Assembly (NCBI RefSeq): GCF_003194605.1
Contig: NZ_QHKY01000002.1
Span: 558,001 to 622,000, forward strand
Length of the DNA stretch: 64,000 nt
Reading direction: 5' to 3'
Source: Nocardioides gilvus
GTDB taxonomy: Bacteria; Actinomycetota; Actinomycetes; Propionibacteriales; Nocardioidaceae
A program made the translations under genes and the position numbers. Positions 35,390 through 43,738 of the stretch are shown here, one piece after another (positions within the stretch are counted from its first letter, which is position 1; each line of letters starts with the position of its first letter). The notes under the pieces are model-generated. The model saw only the letters and a list, made by a program, of their open reading frames with translations. It did not search any database and was not told the origin of the DNA.

Positions 35390-37942
35390 ATGAGCATCAC
35401 CGAGCAGGACCGTCGCGGTCCGGCCGAGCCCCCCTTCGACGAGCGTTGGGGAGACGGCCCGTCGGCATTCGAGCCGGGTGAGCAGCCGCGTCGGGCCAAC
35501 GACCGCACGCCGCCCCAGGACAACGCCGCGGAGCAGAGCGTCCTCGGGTCGATGCTGCTGAGCAAGGACGCGATCGCCGACGTATCCGAGGTGCTGCGAG
35601 GCACCGACTTCTACAGACCCGCCCACGAGATGATCCACGACGCGATCATCGATCTCTTCGGCCGTAGCGAACCGGCCGACGCCGTCACGGTCACCGCCGA
35701 GCTCCAGCGCCGCGGTGAGCTGTCCAAGATCGGTGGGGCTCCCTACCTGCACACGCTCGCCGCCAACGTGCCGATCGCGGCCAACGCCGGCTACTACGCC
35801 GAGATCGTCCGGGAGAAGGCGATCCTGCGCCGCCTGGTCGAGGCCGGCACGAAGATCGTCCAGATCGGCTACGCCGGCGAGGGGCAGGTCGACGCGGTGG
35901 TCGACCAGGCCCAGGCCGAGGTCTACAAGATCACCGAGAAGCGGGCGAAGGAGGACTACGCGCCCCTCAGCGACATCATGGACGGGGTCCTCGACGAGAT
36001 CGAGGCGATCGGCAACCGGGAGCAGGGCGTCTACGGCGTCCCGACCGGTTTCCAGGACTTCGACGACCTGACCAACGGTCTGCACTCGGGTCAGATGATC
36101 ATCGTGGCGGCGAGGCCTGCCATGGGCAAGGCGCTCGCGCTCGACACGCCTCTGCCCACGCCCACCGGGTGGACGACCATGGGTGAGGTCGCAGTGGGCC
36201 ACGAGTTGTTCGACGCCCAGGGCCGGGTGACCCGTGTCGTGGCAGCCACCGACGTCATGCACGAGCGTCCTTGCTACGAGGTCACCTTCTCTGACGGCTC
36301 GGTCATCGTGGCAGACGCCGAGCACCAGTGGCTCACCGAGACGCGAGCCGCCCGCAAGTCGAAATGGGCGGCGGACCATCAGTACAACCGCGCGCGGAAC
36401 CAGCAGATCCACTCTGCTGTGGTGACCACGGAGGAGATCGCCCGGACGCAGCGCATCGGTCAGGAGGGTCGGGCCAACCACGCTGTCCTGAACGCAGGAC
36501 CTCTGGAGGGTTCTGCAGGATCGCTGCCAATAGATCCCTATGTCTTGGGCGCCTGGTTGGGCGACGGCCACAGCGCCGGTGGACGCATCACCAGCGAGAC
36601 TCCCGAGATCCCCATGCTGATCGAAGGGCGTGGCTACGAGTGCCGTAGCCACGGCGGCCTGAACTACGGCATCTTGGTGCCAAAGGTAGTGGCGCCCCAG
36701 AAGGGCACGTGTCCCTCGTGCGGTGAGCGCCTTTCGGGTGCCTATCTGTGCAGGGACTGCCAGGCCTCCCACGGGTCGTTCACGGCGCTGCTCCGCTCGC
36801 TCGGCGTGCTGAACAACAAGCACATCCCGTCGCCTTACCTCCGGGCCTCGGAAGCCGCAAGACGCGATCTGCTCGCAGGTCTGATGGACACCGACGGCAC
36901 GGTCGTCAAGGGCGTGGGCTCCTGTCAGTTCGCCGTGACCAGCGAGAGATTGGCCAACGATGTCTACGAGCTGATCGTCAGTCTCGGCTACCGCTGCGGC
37001 CGGACGACGAAGCAGGTTGCGGGCCGCTCCGAGGCGTCATCGACCTGCCACATCCTCAACTTCTCCACGACCGACGACGTGTTCCTCCTGGAGCGGAAGC
37101 GCCTGCTTCACAAGGAGGAGCGACCGTCGAGCACCATCCACATCGGGCGCCGCTACATCACGCAGGTGCGCCCGGTGGAGTCAGTGCCCGTGCGGTGCGT
37201 CCAGGTGGACAACGAGGACCACCTCTACCTGGCCGGTCGTTCCATGATCCCCACGCACAACTCGACCCTTGCCCTGGACTTCTGCCGAGCGGCGTCGATC
37301 CAGAACGGCATGGCCTCTGTCTTCTTCAGCCTGGAGATGACGCGTTCAGAGATCGTGATGCGTCTGCTGTCGGCCGAAGCCAAGGTGGCGCTCAACCACA
37401 TCCGTACGGGCCAGCTGACCGAGGACGACTGGGACCGTCTGGCTCGCAAGATGGGCGAGGTCTCGTCGGCCCCGATGTACATCGACGACTCGCCCAACAT
37501 GACCATGATGGAGATCCGGGCCAAGGCCCGGCGGCTGAAGCAGAAGCACGACCTGCGCCTCATCGTCATCGACTACCTCCAGCTGATGAGCTCGGGCAAG
37601 AAGGTCGAGTCCCGTCAGCTCGAGGTCTCGGAGTTCTCCCGTCAGATCAAGTTGCTGGCCAAGGAGCTCGAGCTCCCGATCATCGCGCTCTCCCAGCTCA
37701 ACCGTGGCCCCGAGCAGCGCAGCGACAAGCGCCCGATGATGTCCGACCTGCGTGAGTCAGGCTCGATCGAGCAGGACGCCGACATGGTCATCCTGCTCCA
37801 CCGTGAGGACGTCTACGAGAAGGAGTCGTCCCGCCCCGGTGAGGCAGACCTCATCGTCGCCAAGCACCGCAACGGCGCGACGCGAGACATCACGGTCGCC
37901 TTCCAGGGTCACTACTCGCGCTTCGTCGACATGGCGCACTGA
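35390..37942 (+). CDS. dnaB: Replicative DNA helicase DnaB, interrupted by an intein
   Basis: An 850-codon frame: 473 residues of DnaB helicase split by a 377-residue intein after Lys247 of the Walker A loop (ARPAMGK | ST). The N-terminal domain (about 40-150) binds primase; the RecA-like motor has Walker B LIVIDYLQLM and RESGSIEQDADMV after the intein. DnaB unwinds DNA at the fork. Splicing is needed to restore the P-loop. Start ATG 35390 has CGGAGGACCC before it. It follows the rpsF operon as in mycobacteria, with the MATE gene inserted between. Confidence 0.97.
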   Translation: MSITEQDRRGPAEPPFDERWGDGPSAFEPGEQPRRANDRTPPQDNAAEQSVLGSMLLSKDAIADVSEVLRGTDFYRPAHEMIHDAIIDLFGRSEPADAVTVTAELQRRGELSKIGGAPYLHTLAANVPIAANAGYYAEIVREKAILRRLVEAGTKIVQIGYAGEGQVDAVVDQAQAEVYKITEKRAKEDYAPLSDIMDGVLDEIEAIGNREQGVYGVPTGFQDFDDLTNGLHSGQMIIVAARPAMGKALALDTPLPTPTGWTTMGEVAVGHELFDAQGRVTRVVAATDVMHERPCYEVTFSDGSVIVADAEHQWLTETRAARKSKWAADHQYNRARNQQIHSAVVTTEEIARTQRIGQEGRANHAVLNAGPLEGSAGSLPIDPYVLGAWLGDGHSAGGRITSETPEIPMLIEGRGYECRSHGGLNYGILVPKVVAPQKGTCPSCGERLSGAYLCRDCQASHGSFTALLRSLGVLNNKHIPSPYLRASEAARRDLLAGLMDTDGTVVKGVGSCQFAVTSERLANDVYELIVSLGYRCGRTTKQVAGRSEASSTCHILNFSTTDDVFLLERKRLLHKEERPSSTIHIGRRYITQVRPVESVPVRCVQVDNEDHLYLAGRSMIPTHNSTLALDFCRAASIQNGMASVFFSLEMTRSEIVMRLLSAEAKVALNHIRTGQLTEDDWDRLARKMGEVSSAPMYIDDSPNMTMMEIRAKARRLKQKHDLRLIVIDYLQLMSSGKKVESRQLEVSEFSRQIKLLAKELELPIIALSQLNRGPEQRSDKRPMMSDLRESGSIEQDADMVILLHREDVYEKESSRPGEADLIVAKHRNGATRDITVAFQGHYSRFVDMAH
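36131..37261 (+). mobile_element. Class 3-type DnaB intein with LAGLIDADG endonuclease and zinc-ribbon-like insert
   Basis: The 377-residue intein begins with Ala1 (ALALDTPLPTPTG) instead of Cys or Ser. It ends THN followed by extein Ser+1. It has the class 3 triplet: W67 two residues after the block B histidine (AEHQW), C356 in block F (VRCVQVD) and T375 two before the terminal N377. Endonuclease motifs are VLGAWLGDGH (138-147) and LAGLMDTDGTV (248-258). Between them is CPSC-X9-CRDC (C194, C197, C207, C210), a likely zinc site. All splicing residues look intact, so it should splice. Confidence 0.9.
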
Positions 37943-38115
37943 CCCAGTTTCGCTGGCGTCACGCGCATGACCACCGCCGTCCCCATCCTGGCCGTGACTG
38001 ACGTGGACCTGCCGTGGTGGGGACGCCTCGAGCCACCGAGGGCTTCCGCCTCGTCCACCTGGGCGTCGACGATGTCGTCGGGAGCGGCCCTGCGCCAAGC
38101 CGTTACTCTCGACCC

Positions 38116-38592
38116 ATGCCCACCGTCCAGGCATCCGTGCACGTGCCGCTGCCGCCCGAGCTCGCCTTCGCCGTCTCGCAGACCACGGGCGAGGTGCGCC
38201 GCCGCTGGGACCCCTTCATCAGGGGGCAGCACTTCCTCGACGGCGCCGCACGTCCGGCGAAGGGCGTACGCACCTTCACTCGGCACCGGATGGGGTTCGC
38301 GATGGTCAGCCGCTACGTCTCGTACGCGCCGCCGACGAACGTCGGGATGACGATGGAGAGCGGATCCTGGTTCTTCGCCAAACTCGGCGGGGGGTGGCGC
38401 TTCACCCCGGAAGGCGCCGGCACCCTCGCTGTCTGGAAGTACAACTTCGCCTGCAGACCCGCGTGGCTCGCGCCGATCGCTGAGCGCGTCGGCACCTGGG
38501 TGCTCGGGCGGGAGATCCGGGCGCGGATCGCGGGATTCTCCCGTGGCTGCGCCGATCCGGTCGTCGTCGCAGCCGCGCGCGAGTCAGTCTGA
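38116..38592 (+). CDS. SRPBCC family protein
   Basis: A 158-residue Bet v1/START-like protein (VHVPLPPELAFAVSQTT at the start, a long C-terminal helix around WVLGREIRARIAGF). The pocket ligand is unknown. ATG 38116 lies 6 nt after TACTCT (38104-38109), a leaderless layout. The 173 bp between it and dnaB hold nothing else recognisable. Confidence 0.72.
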   Translation: MPTVQASVHVPLPPELAFAVSQTTGEVRRRWDPFIRGQHFLDGAARPAKGVRTFTRHRMGFAMVSRYVSYAPPTNVGMTMESGSWFFAKLGGGWRFTPEGAGTLAVWKYNFACRPAWLAPIAERVGTWVLGREIRARIAGFSRGCADPVVVAAARESV

Positions 38593-38607
38593 GACCCAGG
38601 AGGACCC

Positions 38608-39159
38608 GTGGCCCGTACCCATCTCGCGCTCCTGCGCGGCATCAACGTCGGCGGTTCCAACAAGGTGCCCATGGCCGAGTTGCGCGCGATGGCTGCCCGG
38701 CTCGGGTGGAAGGACGTGGCCACCCATGTGAACAGCGGCAACCTCGTCTTCTCGGACGAGGGCAAGATCGCTGACCTGGAGGCGGCGCTGTCCGCCGAGG
38801 TCGAGACCTTCCTCGGCAAGCCGGTGCAGGTGCTGGTGCTGACGGCGAGCGAGTGGATCGACGCCGTCGAGCAGTGCCCGTACAAGCCGACCGAGGACAA
38901 GTTCGTCCACCTGCAGGTGCACCGAAGCCCGCTGCCCGAAGCCTTGGCGACGGCCATGGTCGAGGACGTCTCCGCGGCCGGTGACGGCACGGAGATGACG
39001 GTCACCGGCCGCTGGGTCTACCTCCACACCCCGATGGGTCTCTCCAAGTCGGTGGCGTTCACGAAGTCTCCACGTGCGCTCTCCAAGAACGACCCGGGCA
39101 CGGCCCGCAACCTCAACTCCTCCAAGGCGATCGCTGCCCTGCTCAGAGCCTCCGCCTAG
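38608..39159 (+). CDS. DUF1697 family protein
   Basis: A 183-residue DUF1697 protein, typical in length. The family start is THLALLRGINVGGSNKVPM and the later VATHVNSGNLVFS. The family has a known fold but no established activity. GTG 38608 has CAGGAGGACCC before it and is 15 bp after the SRPBCC stop, so the two are probably co-transcribed. The stop codon TAG is reused as the first bases of the next gene's -10 box. Confidence 0.88.
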   Translation: MARTHLALLRGINVGGSNKVPMAELRAMAARLGWKDVATHVNSGNLVFSDEGKIADLEAALSAEVETFLGKPVQVLVLTASEWIDAVEQCPYKPTEDKFVHLQVHRSPLPEALATAMVEDVSAAGDGTEMTVTGRWVYLHTPMGLSKSVAFTKSPRALSKNDPGTARNLNSSKAIAALLRASA

Positions 39160-39169
39160 CCTCCTCGCC

Positions 39170-39688
39170 ATGCCCGACCATGCCCTCGAGCTCAGTTTCG
39201 ACGAGGCCTCCGCGCAGGCGGTGACCATGCAGTGGGAGGCGCTGCAAACAGCTGGCCTCGCCTCCCAGGCTGACCACCGCTCCATGACCAACGCGCCGCA
39301 CCTGACGCTGGTGGCTGCGGTCGGGATCGACCCGGAAGTCGTCCCGGTAACGGTCGCGATGGTGCAGCCGCTGCTCCCAGCCGCAATCCACCTGAGCGGA
39401 CTCGTCCTGCTCGGCACCGGACCACGGGTGAGCATCGCCCACCTGGCCGAACCCGGAGCCGCCCTGGCCGCGGTGGTGGCCGAGCTCAGGGCGCGCGTCC
39501 CGAACGTCCGCCACGTGACCTGGACGCCGCACGTCACGCTGGCCCGTCGAGTCCCTCGACGTCTGCTCCCCGCTGCCCTGGAGGTCCTGGGTGGCACCCC
39601 CTCGCCCCGGGTGCTGGTCGCCGACCGGTTGCGCTGGTGGGACCCCGACGCCGACCTGATCATGGACGTCGCGCGGGCCGGTGGCTAG
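39170..39688 (+). CDS. 2'-5' RNA ligase / 2H phosphoesterase family protein
   Basis: A 172-residue 2H phosphoesterase-like protein. The two HxT-type motifs are HLTLV (about 44-48) and HVTLARRV near 122. The family includes cyclic phosphodiesterases acting on RNA or nucleotide ends. ATG 39170 follows TAGCCT (39157-39162) by 7 nt, so it is likely leaderless. Substrate unknown. Confidence 0.82.
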   Translation: MPDHALELSFDEASAQAVTMQWEALQTAGLASQADHRSMTNAPHLTLVAAVGIDPEVVPVTVAMVQPLLPAAIHLSGLVLLGTGPRVSIAHLAEPGAALAAVVAELRARVPNVRHVTWTPHVTLARRVPRRLLPAALEVLGGTPSPRVLVADRLRWWDPDADLIMDVARAGG

Positions 39689-39750
39689 CGCGACGTAACC
39701 TCCCAGCACGGCCGCCGACCAGGTCTGTGTCGGCTCGGAGGGAGATCGCC

Positions 39751-40224
39751 ATGACAGAGCACACCTACGCACCACTGCTCGAGCAGAGCATCGAGATCGC
39801 GGCGTCGGTCCCTGACGTGTGGTCACTGGTCAGTGACGTGCGCCGGATCCCCGAGTGGAGTCCCCAGGTTGACTCGACCCGGCTGCGTGCGGGCGCGCAG
39901 GAGGTGGCACTCGGGGTCGAGTTCACCAACCGCAACAGCCACGGTGAGCTCACCTGGACGACCCATGCCACCATCGTCCGCTTCGATCCCGAGCAGGCCA
40001 TCGCCTTCCGTGTCGAGGAGAACTGGGTCGTCTGGTCCTTCGAGCTCGCGCCCACCTCCGGTGCGGGCACCCTGCTCACCCAGCGCCGCGAGACCCCCGA
40101 GGGCATCTCCGAGCTCTCGATCGAGCTCACCGACGGCTTCATGGGCGGCCAGGAGGCCTTCACCCAGAGCCTGCGCGAAGGCATGCGCAGCACCCTCGAG
40201 GCCATCCGCGCCGCTGCAGAGTGA
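39751..40224 (+). CDS. SRPBCC family protein (paralogue of the protein at 14682)
   Basis: A 157-residue START-like protein. It shares IPEWSPQV, the Arg-Arg-Glu-x-P segment and LTDGFMGGQ with the protein at 14682-15161, and aligns with it end to end, so the two are paralogues. Start ATG 39751 is preceded by GGAGGGAGATCGCC. Ligand unknown. Confidence 0.78.
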   Translation: MTEHTYAPLLEQSIEIAASVPDVWSLVSDVRRIPEWSPQVDSTRLRAGAQEVALGVEFTNRNSHGELTWTTHATIVRFDPEQAIAFRVEENWVVWSFELAPTSGAGTLLTQRRETPEGISELSIELTDGFMGGQEAFTQSLREGMRSTLEAIRAAAE

Positions 40225-40278
40225 CGCTCGCGGCCCGGCTGGTCCCGTCGTCCACCCACGCGCATTCCTGAGACGGTG

Positions 40279-40303
40279 TTCCACAAGATGGAATATAGTT
40301 CCA
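40279..40303 (+). promoter_or_regulatory. GntR operator overlapping its own promoter
   Basis: Three half-sites at 10-bp steps: TTCCA (40279), TGGAA (40289), TTCCA (40299). The first two form TTCCA-CAAGA-TGGAA. TATAGT (40294-40299), a good -10 box, lies inside. A matching site is at 48240-48254 in front of the ABC transporter operon. Confidence 0.7.
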
Positions 40304-40339
40304 GGTCCGGTGAGACACCTCGCATGAGGAAGGGGCCAG

Positions 40340-41161
40340 ATGACGGTCCGCGCGACTTGGCCAGGCTCGGCGGCGACAGCCGCGGCCCGGGCTGCGGAGC
40401 GGGTGCGCTCCGTCAGGGCCACCACCTCCACGAAGAGCCTCCCGCCCGATCCCTCCGACACGGCCAGCATGCACGGCCGGGTGGTCGACCAGCTCGGCAC
40501 CCGGATCGCCGGGGGAGAGATGACCGGGCTCATCGACCCCGCCCGGATCAGTGCGGAGTTCGGGATCTCGCGCTCGCTCGTACGTGAGTGCCTGCGCACC
40601 CTGGCGGCGAAGGGCATGGTCCGGGCCCGGCAACGTACGGGCACCGCGGTCACCGACTCCAGCGAGTGGGCGCTGCTCGACGAGCAGGTGATCCGTTGGC
40701 GATCGTCGGGTCCGTGGCGTTTCACCCAGATGGAGGAGTCACTGCAGCTCCGCGGCCGGTTGGAGCCCCTGGCCGCCCGCCTCTCGGCGATCTCGGCCCC
40801 AGCGCACGTGCTGCACGAGCTCACCCGGGCGACGGAACGCATCGAGATGGCCACGCACGCCAACGACTCGAAGCTGATGATCGAGGCGGACACCGCCTTC
40901 CACCGGCTGCTCTACCTCGGATCGGGCAACGACATGCTCTCCCGCCTGGCCGGCACCGTCCACGCGTGCCTGCGGATGCCTGACTTCCAGCGCTACCACC
41001 ACTTCATCAACACCGACACCGCAGCCCAGCACCGTGTCCTGCTGGACCTGCTCCGGGCCCACGACGAGGACGGCGCCGAGGCAGCCTGCGCCCGTCTGAT
41101 GGAACTCACCTTCGCGGTGTTCCGCGGCGCCCAGGAACGAGCCCTGAACGCCGCGGAATGA
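40340..41161 (+). CDS. GntR (FadR subfamily) transcriptional regulator
   Basis: A 273-residue regulator. An N-terminal extension (1-43) precedes a winged helix (about 45-105; GRVVDQLGTRI, ISAEFGISRSLVRECLRTLAAKGMV). The FCD ligand domain (about 130-260) has metal-type residues in MIEADTAFHRLLY and AQHRVLLDLLRAHDE. FCD regulators usually bind organic acids or sugars. The gene is convergent with the nitrilase-like operon, and shared operator motifs suggest it controls that operon and itself. ATG 40340 is preceded by AGGAAGGGG. Confidence 0.9.
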   Translation: MTVRATWPGSAATAAARAAERVRSVRATTSTKSLPPDPSDTASMHGRVVDQLGTRIAGGEMTGLIDPARISAEFGISRSLVRECLRTLAAKGMVRARQRTGTAVTDSSEWALLDEQVIRWRSSGPWRFTQMEESLQLRGRLEPLAARLSAISAPAHVLHELTRATERIEMATHANDSKLMIEADTAFHRLLYLGSGNDMLSRLAGTVHACLRMPDFQRYHHFINTDTAAQHRVLLDLLRAHDEDGAEAACARLMELTFAVFRGAQERALNAAE

Positions 41162-41203
41162 CGGGACGACCCGCGTGACCCGCCTCGCGGAGTCCGGTGG
41201 GTC

Positions 41204-42214
41204 TCAGCTCCAGCGGTCGTGCTCGGCGATGTAGCCCGCCGTCTCGACCAGGCTGGCCGGCTGGGCCTGGGCGAAGAGGTTCGGCGGGAACCGGCTGACG
41301 TACCCGGCGAAGACCTCGCGGTAGAGGTCCCAGTGGATGTCCGGGGGCAGGTGGCGGGCGCGGAAGTCCGCGATCGGGATCCGGGCCTGGATGAGCGTCT
41401 CGTGCTTGCTCTCCGCCCGCACGACGACCTTGCCGTCCGGTCCGTAGATCGCGGAGCCACCCGCACCGGTGTCCTCGAAGTAGGGACCCTTGCGCAGCAG
41501 CAGCGCGTTGTTGGCGACTGCCACGTAGACGCGGTTGTGCAGCGCCGTCGAGGCGACGTCGACCTCGGTGAAGCTGCCGCTGGCCGTACGCAGGATGACC
41601 TCGGCCCCCTTGATCGCCAGGGCCCGCATCAACTCCGGCTCCAACTGGGTCGACGACAGGCTGATGTTGCCCAGCGCGGTCTTCGCGACCGGCAGCACGG
41701 CGTCGGCGCCGTACTTGGCCACGTACTCGTCGAGGACGTCGTAGATGGTGGTGGTGAAGAGCTCGAAGTTGGGGAAGAGTCCGCGCACGTTGCGGGCCTT
41801 CCAGTGGCTCGCGATCATCTCCCCGTCAGGGCCCATCAGGTTGGTCAGGCTGAGGACGTGCCCCGGCCAGTCCGGGTCCTTGACGTACGCCCCGAACGCG
41901 ATGTGGGCGCCGTACTGCTTGGCCTTCGCGGCGATCGCCGCGACCTCGGGGCCGTCGAGGGTGATGCAACGCTCGAGGGCCTCCTCGCGGGTCCACAGGT
42001 CCCACCCGCTGATCGGGAACTCGTGGAAGAAGAGCAGGTCCGGGCCCGCGCCGTAGTGGTAGGCGTTGTCGATCAGGTGGAGCATGTGGGCGAGGTTGTC
42101 GTCCATCTCCGCGCTGTCGGCAGCCGGGTGGATCCGGGACTGGACCACGCCGAGGGTCCAGGCGTCCTTCGCCAGGGGAGCAGTGGGGTAGTGGCCGGGG
42201 CCTAGGTCGGTCAT
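41204..42214 (-). CDS. Nitrilase-superfamily protein lacking the catalytic cysteine
   Basis: A 336-residue protein with the nitrilase/aliphatic amidase fold. The glutamate of the triad is in FFHEFPISGW and the lysine in ASHWKARN. The nucleophile block, normally ICxDxxxPE, reads ISLSSTQLEPE, so the Cys position is Ser. The rest, such as LAIKGAEVIL and VYVAVANN, is amidase-like. It may be a serine-based or non-hydrolytic family member rather than a pseudogene, as the frame is intact. It is the last gene of the ABC operon, 4 bp after the DUF3598-like gene. Confidence 0.75.
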   Translation of the reverse strand: MTDLGPGHYPTAPLAKDAWTLGVVQSRIHPAADSAEMDDNLAHMLHLIDNAYHYGAGPDLLFFHEFPISGWDLWTREEALERCITLDGPEVAAIAAKAKQYGAHIAFGAYVKDPDWPGHVLSLTNLMGPDGEMIASHWKARNVRGLFPNFELFTTTIYDVLDEYVAKYGADAVLPVAKTALGNISLSSTQLEPELMRALAIKGAEVILRTASGSFTEVDVASTALHNRVYVAVANNALLLRKGPYFEDTGAGGSAIYGPDGKVVVRAESKHETLIQARIPIADFRARHLPPDIHWDLYREVFAGYVSRFPPNLFAQAQPASLVETAGYIAEHDRWS

Positions 42215-42218
42215 CTCG

Positions 42219-42671
42219 TCAGGCGATCTTGCGCTCGCGGATGACGGTGCGGCGAACGATCCGGTCGTCCTCCATCCAGTGCCACGTGCGCACCTTCTGC
42301 TGGCCGTCCTTGCTGAGCTGGATCATCTCGTAGAGGTAGTTGCCCTCCTTGAGGAGCTCCTTGTAGGTCCAGGTCAACAAGATGGTCTGCTCGTCACTCT
42401 GGTGCATGTGGCCGGTGATCCGGTCAGTCTCGAAGGTGACGTCCTTGCCCTCGAGGATCCCGGGGAACTCGACGGCCTCCTGGCGCCCGTCGGGCCAGGT
42501 GTAGGTGTTGATCTGCTTGATGTCGCAGGAGCCGTCCTCGGGGGCCCACATGCGCAGGTGCGAGGCGTGACGGTCGATCTCCTTGCCGTCGGGGTCGAGG
42601 TGGACGTACTCGCCCTCCCACTCGCCGATGTGACGGCTGAGGATGGGGAATTCCTTGTCCCAGGCGTTCAT
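42219..42671 (-). CDS. DUF3598/lipocalin-like protein
   Basis: A 150-residue beta-rich protein with no signal peptide. The N-terminal segment LSRHIGEWEGEYVHLDPDG and the alternating strands (INTYTWPDGRQ, DVTFETDRI, QTILLTWTY) look like a calycin/lipocalin-type barrel. The closest named family by feel is DUF3598, uncertain. Its ATG overlaps the stop of the upstream ABC ATPase gene (ATGA), so it is made together with the transporter. It may bind the transported compound, by inference. Confidence 0.65.
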   Translation of the reverse strand: MNAWDKEFPILSRHIGEWEGEYVHLDPDGKEIDRHASHLRMWAPEDGSCDIKQINTYTWPDGRQEAVEFPGILEGKDVTFETDRITGHMHQSDEQTILLTWTYKELLKEGNYLYEMIQLSKDGQQKVRTWHWMEDDRIVRRTVIRERKIA

Positions 42672-43738
42672 GTCAGGTTCCTTCCGGTGGTGGTGCCGGG
42701 GGCGTTGTCGCCGACCAGCTCTTCGATGCGCAGACAGGCCACGACCCGATCGTCGGGTCGGCGTTGCAGCGCGGGAGTCTCGGTGGTGCAGGCAGGGGCG
42801 ACCATCGGGCAGCGGGTGTGGAAGCGGCAGCCCGTCGGCACGTCGATCGCCGAGGGGACCTCACCCGTCAGGCCGTCGCCGTGGAGTCGCCCGATGACCA
42901 GCTCGGTCGGCGCCGCGGCCAGCAGTGCCCGGGTGTACGGGTGCTCCGGGTCACCGAAGACCTGCTCGGCTGAGCCGCTCTCCACGATCTCGCCGAGGTA
43001 CATGACGGCCACCCGATCAGCCAGGTGCCGGGCGATGTCGAGCTCGTGGGTGATCAGCACGTACGTGAGCCCCAGCTCGGCCCGCAGGTCGGAGAGCAGG
43101 TTGACCAGGGTGGCCTTGACGCTGACGTCGAGGCTCGCCGTGGGCTCGTCGAGGATGAGTACGTCGGGCTCGGCCGCCAGGGCCCGGGCGACGGTGACGC
43201 GCTGGAGCTCACCCCCGCTCAGGTCGCGGGGGCGACGGCTCAGGTACTCGGGGGGCAGGCCCACCATCTCCAGCAGCTCGGCGGCCCGCTGCGCGACGGC
43301 CTCCTTCCCCGACGCCCGACCGTGCAGGACGATCGGCTGGGAGAGGATGTGCTTGACGCTGCGGGCGCGGTTCAGGGCCGACCAGGGGTTCTGCGAGACG
43401 AGCTGGACGCGGCGGCGAGCAGCGGGGTCGTGCGTCGTCACCGGTACGACGTCGTGGCCGCCGACGCGGACCCGGCCACCGGTCGGCCGGACGAGACCGA
43501 CCAGCACCTTGGCGACCGTGGACTTGCCGCACCCGGACTCGCCGATCAGCGCCACCGACTCCCCCTGACGGACCTGCAGGTCGATGCCGTCGAGGGCGTG
43601 CACCACCTGCGCGTCGGCGCCGGGCTCGCGTCGCCCACCCAGCCGCTTCTTCGCGCGCATGGGGTAGTGCTTGACCAGGCCCTCGACGTGGACCAGCGGG
43701 GTCTCGGTGCTGGACTCGGTGACTGCTGTCGTGGTCAT
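42668..43738 (-). CDS. Oligopeptide-type ABC transporter ATPase (DppF-like)
   Basis: A 356-residue ABC ATPase. Walker A GESGCGKST is at 66-74, the signature DLSGGELQR and Walker B LILDEPTASLD follow, with H-loop ITHE. The C-terminal oligopeptide-binding domain has a CRFHTRCPMVAPAC cluster, which in this family can bind Fe-S. Start ATG 43738 overlaps the upstream ATPase stop by 4 bp. Pairs with DppD to drive uptake. Confidence 0.92.
   Translation of the reverse strand: MTTTAVTESSTETPLVHVEGLVKHYPMRAKKRLGGRREPGADAQVVHALDGIDLQVRQGESVALIGESGCGKSTVAKVLVGLVRPTGGRVRVGGHDVVPVTTHDPAARRRVQLVSQNPWSALNRARSVKHILSQPIVLHGRASGKEAVAQRAAELLEMVGLPPEYLSRRPRDLSGGELQRVTVARALAAEPDVLILDEPTASLDVSVKATLVNLLSDLRAELGLTYVLITHELDIARHLADRVAVMYLGEIVESGSAEQVFGDPEHPYTRALLAAAPTELVIGRLHGDGLTGEVPSAIDVPTGCRFHTRCPMVAPACTTETPALQRRPDDRVVACLRIEELVGDNAPGTTTGRNLT

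Noticed and set aside
41204..42214. Frameshifted nitrilase pseudogene
   Set aside because: The frame is continuous and the residues around the changed site are conserved in style, so a substitution is more likely than damage.
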